10,969 bases of DNA from Pseudomonadota bacterium (GTDB taxonomy: Bacteria; Pseudomonadota; Gammaproteobacteria; SZUA-229). This document shows positions 6,844-10,969 of the stretch, piece by piece; the first letter of the stretch is position 1, and each line of letters starts with the position of its first letter. The notes under the pieces are model-generated. The model had not been told where the DNA came from and made no database searches. It worked only from the letters and a program-made list of their open reading frames with translations. The position numbers and the translations under genes are program-made. The DNA lies in assembly GCA_015222965.1 (NCBI GenBank), contig JADFWF010000262.1, positions 1 to 10,969 of the forward strand, given 5' to 3'.

Positions 6844-7368
6844 ATGGCTACTAAACTTGTTATCTCGGCACTCGGTGCCGATCGTCCGGGTATCGTCGAC
6901 GAACTCAGTAACATCATCTACAAGCACTCTCTCAATATCGAAGACAGCCGCATGACAGTACTTGGTGGTGAATTTGCGATGCTGCTGCTGGTCAGCGGCG
7001 AGCAGGCATCCATCGATGCCTTACAGACACAGGCAAACGAGATAGAGCAGGCATTACAGATGCGCCTGTTAATAAAAGTCACCACTGACTCCAGCCCGTC
7101 TGATACTGCCATCCCCTACGCGGTCGAAGTCGCAGCCCTCGACAACCCCGGCATCGTTAACAACATCGCCAGCTTCTTTTCCGAACGGGATATAAATATC
7201 GTCAACCTGCAGACCGAAAGCTACTCAGCACCACATACCGGTTCGCCCATGTTCGCATTGCATATGACCGTCGGTATCTCAGCGGATACCAACATCTCTC
7301 AGCTGCGTGAGACTTTCATGCAGGTTTGTGACGAACTCAATCTAGACGCTGAATTAAACAGTCTATAA
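6844..7368 (+). CDS. gcvR: ACT-domain glycine cleavage system regulator (GcvR-like)
   Basis: Probable cytosolic regulator of the glycine cleavage system; in E. coli GcvR binds GcvA and represses gcvTHP when glycine is low. The protein (174 aa) consists of two ACT domains, about 4-80 and 91-172, each opening with the ligand-loop signature: DRPGIVDELS at 13-22 and DNPGIVNNIA at 100-109. There is no helix-turn-helix, as expected for a protein acting through a partner. The ATG at 6844 gives the normal N-terminus (MATKLVISALG). The frame extends upstream to a TTG at 6802, but those extra residues look non-native. The Shine-Dalgarno is weak. Placement between dapA and bcp matches E. coli gene order and supports the call, although a gcvA partner is not in the window. 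It is first in a tightly spaced plus-strand run, with bcp 17 nt downstream. Confidence 0.88.
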   Translation: MATKLVISALGADRPGIVDELSNIIYKHSLNIEDSRMTVLGGEFAMLLLVSGEQASIDALQTQANEIEQALQMRLLIKVTTDSSPSDTAIPYAVEVAALDNPGIVNNIASFFSERDINIVNLQTESYSAPHTGSPMFALHMTVGISADTNISQLRETFMQVCDELNLDAELNSL

Positions 7369-7385
7369 CCCCCCTGGAAACTAAC

Positions 7386-7850
7386 ATGGTAAACATAGGC
7401 AAGAAAGTTAAAAACTTTTCACGTCCGGCCACCGGTGATAAAACCATCAGCCTGAAAGATCTGGCGGGTAAAAAAGTCATATTATATTTTTACCCTAAAG
7501 ACAACACACCCGGCTGCACCACAGAAGGTCAGGATTTTCGTGATGCTAAAGCAAAATTTACACGCCAGAATGCTGTGATACTTGGTGTCTCACGCGACAG
7601 TATAAAAAAGCACGAAAATTTCAAGGCCAAACAAAACTTCAACTTTGATCTGCTCTCAGATGAAGACGAATCTTTGTGTAAACAGTTTGACGTCATCAAA
7701 CTAAAAAAGTTATACGGTAAAGAATATCTGGGCATCGACCGCAGCACTTTCTTGATCGATGCAAAGGGGGTGTTACTGGAAGAATGGCGCGGTGTAAAAG
7801 TTAAAGGCCACATCGAGACAGTACTGTCCGCCTGTAAAAAACAAAAATAA
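7386..7850 (+). CDS. bcp: peroxiredoxin Bcp/PrxQ (thiol peroxidase)
   Basis: A thioredoxin-fold peroxidase predicted to reduce hydrogen peroxide and organic hydroperoxides in the cytosol. At 154 aa it is the normal length (E. coli 156). The peroxidatic site is clear: FYPKDNTPGCTTEG at 35-48 with C44, plus LGVSRDS (66-72), the LLSDEDESLCKQFDV segment (89-103) and the conserved R119 near STFLIDAKG. The usual resolving cysteine of E. coli Bcp (C50, motif CTxxAC) is replaced by Q49. Remaining cysteines are C98, aligned with the non-essential E. coli C99, and C150 near the C-terminus. The enzyme may therefore work as a 1-Cys type or use another partner. The ATG follows a GGAAA about 6 nt upstream. 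The next gene begins 6 nt after its stop, so they are probably co-transcribed. Confidence 0.95.
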   Translation: MVNIGKKVKNFSRPATGDKTISLKDLAGKKVILYFYPKDNTPGCTTEGQDFRDAKAKFTRQNAVILGVSRDSIKKHENFKAKQNFNFDLLSDEDESLCKQFDVIKLKKLYGKEYLGIDRSTFLIDAKGVLLEEWRGVKVKGHIETVLSACKKQK

Positions 7851-7856
7851 ACACTG

Positions 7857-8471
7857 GTGCATAGCATTAAACCCTACCCCCTGCTCTGGACAGTATCGTT
7901 TTTTGCTGTTTTTATCTGGTCAGCCATACAGCCAAAAGATTATCTGACCTGGGCACTGGAAGTTGCACCTGCCATAATAGGATTTGCTGCTTTAGCGATA
8001 ACGCGAAAAAACTTCCCGCTGACCACACTATGTTACTCACTAATCCTGATCTTTTGCTGGTTACTGATGGTTGGCGGTCACTATACTTATGCCGAAGTGC
8101 CGTTATTCGACACCATCAAAGAAGTATTTAATCAGTCAAGAAACAATTTCGACAAACTGGGGCATTTTGCACAGGGTTTTGTCCCTGCTATAGTCTGCAG
8201 GGAAATTATTATTCGCCTGAAGATAATCGATGGTAAATTCTTTACGCACTTTTTTACTTTATGTTTCTGCCTCGCCCTCAGTGCATTCTACGAATTACTC
8301 GAATGGTGGGTCGCACTGCTGAGTCAAGAGGCCGCTGAAGCATTCCTCGGCACACAGGGTTACGTATGGGACACCCAATCAGATATGGCATGGGCATTAT
8401 TTGGCGCCATGTGTGCTCTAACATTGCTCAGCCCTGTTCACGATAAACAGATCAAACAATTACAAATATAA
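7857..8471 (+). CDS. DUF2238 / YjdF-like inner-membrane protein
   Basis: Integral membrane protein of unknown function, 204 aa, with five or six hydrophobic segments (about 9-24, 33-49, 56-73, 103-120, 131-152, 177-192). It carries the conserved polar motifs of the DUF2238 family: GGHYTYAEVP at 73-82, RNNFDKLGHFAQG at 95-107, FYELLEWW at 144-151 and GTQGYVWDTQSDM at 165-177. The clustered His, Asp and Glu residues in or beside membrane segments could bind metal or form an active site, but no activity is established to my knowledge. The start is GTG at 7857, 6 nt after the bcp stop and without a Shine-Dalgarno, which points to coupling with bcp. Family call firm; function unknown. Confidence 0.88.
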   Translation: MHSIKPYPLLWTVSFFAVFIWSAIQPKDYLTWALEVAPAIIGFAALAITRKNFPLTTLCYSLILIFCWLLMVGGHYTYAEVPLFDTIKEVFNQSRNNFDKLGHFAQGFVPAIVCREIIIRLKIIDGKFFTHFFTLCFCLALSAFYELLEWWVALLSQEAAEAFLGTQGYVWDTQSDMAWALFGAMCALTLLSPVHDKQIKQLQI

Positions 8472-8485
8472 TATCCAACAAAACC

Positions 8486-10240
8486 ATGAACGATAAAACC
8501 TATATCAAAGGCAAAGATGCAGCACTGGAAGAATCCATTGCATCCATGCAACAAAAACTGATCGATCTCAATTTTGATATCGAAGAAGCATCCTGGTTAA
8601 ACCCGGTACCCAATGTGTTCTCCGTACACATACGAGACAAAGACTGCGGCCTGATGTTTACCAATGGCAAAGGCACGACAAAAAAATCCTGCCTCGCCAG
8701 CGCGCTGGGTGAATATTTTGAACGCCTGAGCTGTAATTATTTTTTTGCTGATTTTTATCTGGGCCAGAATTTTGCCCATGATGATTTCGTGCATTACCCT
8801 GATGAGCGCTGGTTTAAAAACAAAGACAAAGACGACGACAGCATCCACGATGAATTGCTCGATGAGAAACTCTGGCAATTTTATGATCCCGAACAGGCAC
8901 TGAGTGCATCGATAATCTTTGACACAAATTCAGGTACTGGTGAACGCGGCGTCTGCGCCTGCCCTTACCAAAGACAACGTGACGGCAAAACTGTCTGGTT
9001 CCCGATCAACATCATCGGAAACTGTTATGTGAGCAACGGCATGTCTGCAGGCAACACTAAAAACGAAGCACGGGTGCAGAGCCTGTCCGAAGTTTTTGAG
9101 CGTTATATCAAAAACAAGATCATCGCCGAAGGCATCTGCCTGCCTGAAGTACCTGACTCTGTTTTACAGCGTTTCCCTCAGATAGTGGAAGCCATTAAAA
9201 AACTGGAATCACATGGCTATCAGTTACGTATCGCCGACGCATCCTTAGGCGGCCGTTACCCGGTGATGAGCGTGACCTTGATCAATCCCACTAACGCTAC
9301 CGTGTTTGCTTCTTTTGGCGCACACCCGAGCTTCGAAGTCGCACTGGAACGTACAGTGACAGAACTATTGCAGGGCCGCGACCTTGACCAGCTCGATGGT
9401 TTTCAATCACCCAGTTTTGATCTGGATGAGGTCGCTGACCATCACAATCTCGAAACACACTTTATCGATTCCAGCGGATTGATCGCATACGACTTCTTCA
9501 AAGATAAACCTGATTTTGAATTCAGTGACTGGGACCATGACGCATCGACAACAGATGAGTTCAGTTACCTCTGCGACATCATCCATGAGCTGGACTTTGA
9601 TATCTATATCTCAGACTACGAACATCTCAACGTATACTCCTGCCGCATATTAGTGCCCGGGATGTCAGACATCTACCCTGTCGATGACCTGGTGTGGAAC
9701 AACAACAATGAAGGCGCCTTATTTCGCGAAGATATATTGTCACTAAAAAATCTGGATGCAACTCAATGGCAGTCTATCCTAACCCGGCTGGAAGAAGGCG
9801 GTTACAGTGACTATCAGCGTGTCGCAGAATTTATCGGCGTCGCACCCGATGCAGGGACCGCCTGGGCGAGCCTGCGTATCGGCGAACTAAAAGCCATGTT
9901 ATGCCTGGCTCTACAGAATGATGAAGCTATCGAATGGGTCAACTGGAGTATACACATCGATCAGCTCGACAAAAACTCGGCCCGCTTTTATCTATGCCTG
10001 CAGTCACTGCTGGTAATAAACAGTGATGATGGACGAGAACTGGAAGACTACATCGATAGTTTTAAATTGATGTTTGGTGAACAGACACTGTCAGACTGTC
10101 TCGATGTTGTTACTGGAAAGGAAAACTTTTTTGGCCTGCACAGTCCCGGCTTGAGTCTGGATGGTTTTGTGACACACAAGAAGCTACTGGAAGGCTATAA
10201 AAAATTACACCTCGCCAAGCAGAATAACTGGCAAAAATAA
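8486..10240 (+). CDS. ycaO: YcaO, accessory protein for RimO-dependent methylthiolation of ribosomal protein S12
   Basis: An ATP-binding YcaO-domain protein, 584 aa, nearly the length of E. coli YcaO (586) and alike along its whole length as I recall that sequence (EEASWLNPVPNV at 33-44, YVSNGMSAGN at 181-190, HFIDSSGL at 325-332). In E. coli it aids RimO in beta-methylthiolation of Asp88 of S12. ATP/Mg ligands of the family are in place: K10, S72, E76 and E79 (SALGEYFER), S187, N190, E202 and R206 (SEVFER), and R289 and E293 (ERTVTELL). Residues from about 420 form the helical TPR-like C-terminal region of this subgroup. The C-terminus (NNWQK) lacks the proline-rich PxPxP tail of azoline-forming cyclodehydratases, and no precursor peptide or dehydrogenase lies nearby, so a RiPP role is unlikely. 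rimO is not in the window. The ATG is 14 nt after the previous stop with no clear Shine-Dalgarno. Confidence 0.94.
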   Translation: MNDKTYIKGKDAALEESIASMQQKLIDLNFDIEEASWLNPVPNVFSVHIRDKDCGLMFTNGKGTTKKSCLASALGEYFERLSCNYFFADFYLGQNFAHDDFVHYPDERWFKNKDKDDDSIHDELLDEKLWQFYDPEQALSASIIFDTNSGTGERGVCACPYQRQRDGKTVWFPINIIGNCYVSNGMSAGNTKNEARVQSLSEVFERYIKNKIIAEGICLPEVPDSVLQRFPQIVEAIKKLESHGYQLRIADASLGGRYPVMSVTLINPTNATVFASFGAHPSFEVALERTVTELLQGRDLDQLDGFQSPSFDLDEVADHHNLETHFIDSSGLIAYDFFKDKPDFEFSDWDHDASTTDEFSYLCDIIHELDFDIYISDYEHLNVYSCRILVPGMSDIYPVDDLVWNNNNEGALFREDILSLKNLDATQWQSILTRLEEGGYSDYQRVAEFIGVAPDAGTAWASLRIGELKAMLCLALQNDEAIEWVNWSIHIDQLDKNSARFYLCLQSLLVINSDDGRELEDYIDSFKLMFGEQTLSDCLDVVTGKENFFGLHSPGLSLDGFVTHKKLLEGYKKLHLAKQNNWQK

Positions 10241-10261
10241 TCGCCAGACCTGATATCTAAC

Positions 10262-10822
10262 ATGCTTAAGACATTTTCAAAAATAATATTGAAACTTATC
10301 GGATGGCACAGCGATGTTACTCTGCCAGAAGAAAAAAAGTTTGTGATGATCGGTGCACCGCACACCACGAACTGGGATCTGCCGATAGCACTGCTCTGTT
10401 TCTGGTCTGTTTCGTTACGTCTGAGCTGGGTTGCTAAAAAACAATTGTTTGTTGGCCCGCTTGATTATTTTTTCCGCGCACTGGGCGGCATCCCTGTCGA
10501 TCGATCTGTTCATACCGGTTTTATCGAACAGATCACCCGGCAATTCAATAGCCGTGACGAAATGGTTTTCGGAATAACCCCTGAAGGTACCCGCTCAAGA
10601 ACTGAGTACTGGAAGACCGGTTTTTATTACATTGCACTGCAGGCAAAAGTTCCTATCTGTTTAGCCTACATCGATTTTCCCAGCCGCACTATCGGCTTCG
10701 GAAAAATCATTAATCCGACGGGCGATATAGACAAAGATTTTGAACAAATAAAAGCCTTCTATCAGGATAAAACAGGCAAATACCCCAAAAATCACGGCCC
10801 TGTTTGTATCAGAAAAAGGTAG
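10262..10822 (+). CDS. PlsC-family acyltransferase (1-acyl-sn-glycerol-3-phosphate acyltransferase-like)
   Basis: A small membrane-associated acyltransferase, 186 aa. Catalytic motif I is H34-TTNW-D39 (HX4D), motif II is GGIPVDRS at 75-82 with R81, and motif III is TPEGTRS at 106-112; VPICLAYIDFP (130-140) matches the fourth block. This is the complete minimal fold. It is shorter than E. coli PlsC (245 aa) and lacks a clear N-terminal membrane segment, although residues 1-15 form a basic amphipathic helix that could attach to membrane. Similar short members are common beside unrelated genes, so its acceptor (lysophosphatidate or another lipid) is not settled. It starts 21 nt after ycaO and is probably the last gene of the gcvR-bcp run. 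No Shine-Dalgarno is obvious. Confidence 0.88.
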   Translation: MLKTFSKIILKLIGWHSDVTLPEEKKFVMIGAPHTTNWDLPIALLCFWSVSLRLSWVAKKQLFVGPLDYFFRALGGIPVDRSVHTGFIEQITRQFNSRDEMVFGITPEGTRSRTEYWKTGFYYIALQAKVPICLAYIDFPSRTIGFGKIINPTGDIDKDFEQIKAFYQDKTGKYPKNHGPVCIRKR

Positions 10823-10932
10823 TTGTTTTTAGCAGTCAAGCTCGGTCTGGCGTGTTGAAGGCAGTTATACAAAATTATTTATTACTTCTGCTTACGGCCA
10901 GGAACGGACATACAAAACAAAGTCAAAAGATT

Positions 10933-10952
10933 TTCACCGCAGAGACGCAGAG
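10933..10952 (+). repeat. CCGCAGAGACGCAGAG-type dispersed motif
   Basis: The sequence CACCGCAGAGACGCAGAG (10935-10952) contains two GCAGAG copies separated by AC. I recall this kind of motif as a recurrent intergenic repeat in many environmental bacterial genomes. It sits in the 147-nt non-coding stretch after the acyltransferase and may be the edge of a longer repeat beyond the window. No gene, hairpin terminator or RNA is seen elsewhere in 10823-10969. Confidence 0.45.
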
Positions 10953-10969
10953 TTTATTTTGTTAACAAC

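Noticed and set aside
7529..7867. Minus-strand open frame of 112 codons
   Set aside because: Antisense shadow of bcp, rich in Ser and Phe as expected from the complement; no motif and no start signal.
8597..8878. Minus-strand open frame of 93 codons inside ycaO
   Set aside because: Lies wholly opposite conserved YcaO ATP-binding residues; no independent support.
8486..10240. YcaO as part of a thiazole/oxazole-modified peptide (RiPP) cluster
   Set aside because: Full-length similarity to E. coli YcaO with a TPR-like C-terminus, no PxPxP tail, and no precursor peptide, dehydrogenase or leader-binding protein nearby.
1..10969. CRISPR array, tRNA/rRNA genes, phage or insertion-sequence genes
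   Set aside because: No regularly spaced repeats, tRNA-like or rRNA-like sequence, transposase or integrase motifs were seen on either strand.

Overview
This window looks like a chromosomal segment of a gammaproteobacterium of moderate GC content. The main reason is the divergent core dapA-bamC / gcvR-bcp, an arrangement familiar from enterobacteria and many other gammaproteobacteria. A full-length E. coli-type YcaO (584 aa) and a YadG/YadH-type ABC exporter point the same way. The species cannot be named from the sequence.

Left part, mostly minus strand. The C-terminal end of an unidentified plus-strand gene (2-100) converges on a minus-strand run. Read in its own direction that run starts with dapA (lysine and peptidoglycan precursor synthesis) and bamC (outer-membrane BAM complex lipoprotein), which share a TTGA stop/start overlap. 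A strong palindromic terminator at 3859-3890 follows. A second unit then begins: ABC ATPase, ABC-2 permease (ATGA overlap), a short AlkA-type 3-methyladenine DNA glycosylase, and a membrane-bound GGDEF diguanylate cyclase. purC, which follows bamC in E. coli, is not here.

Middle (5965-6843). Upstream of dapA and divergent from it lies a small stand-alone PilZ (c-di-GMP receptor) gene with no ATG start. It is followed by a possible weak terminator and a 108-bp palindromic repeat. In the repeat, heptads of the GTTGGCA/GTTATCA type flank a REP-like hairpin in inverted orientation. PilZ gene and repeat sit exactly between dapA and gcvR, which are otherwise conserved neighbours.

Right part, plus strand. 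gcvR (ACT-domain regulator), bcp/prxQ (peroxiredoxin), a DUF2238/YjdF-like membrane protein, ycaO (accessory factor for ribosomal protein S12 methylthiolation) and a small PlsC-type acyltransferase are spaced 6-21 nt apart and are probably one operon. The last 147 bases are non-coding and hold a CCGCAGAGACGCAGAG-type dispersed motif.

Most of the window is ordinary housekeeping content and I see no clear new defence or biosynthetic system. The items most worth a second look are the heptad/REP composite element, the PilZ insertion into a conserved locus, the peroxiredoxin lacking the usual resolving cysteine, the diguanylate cyclase in an ABC/DNA-repair operon, and the downstream part of the gcvR-bcp operon.
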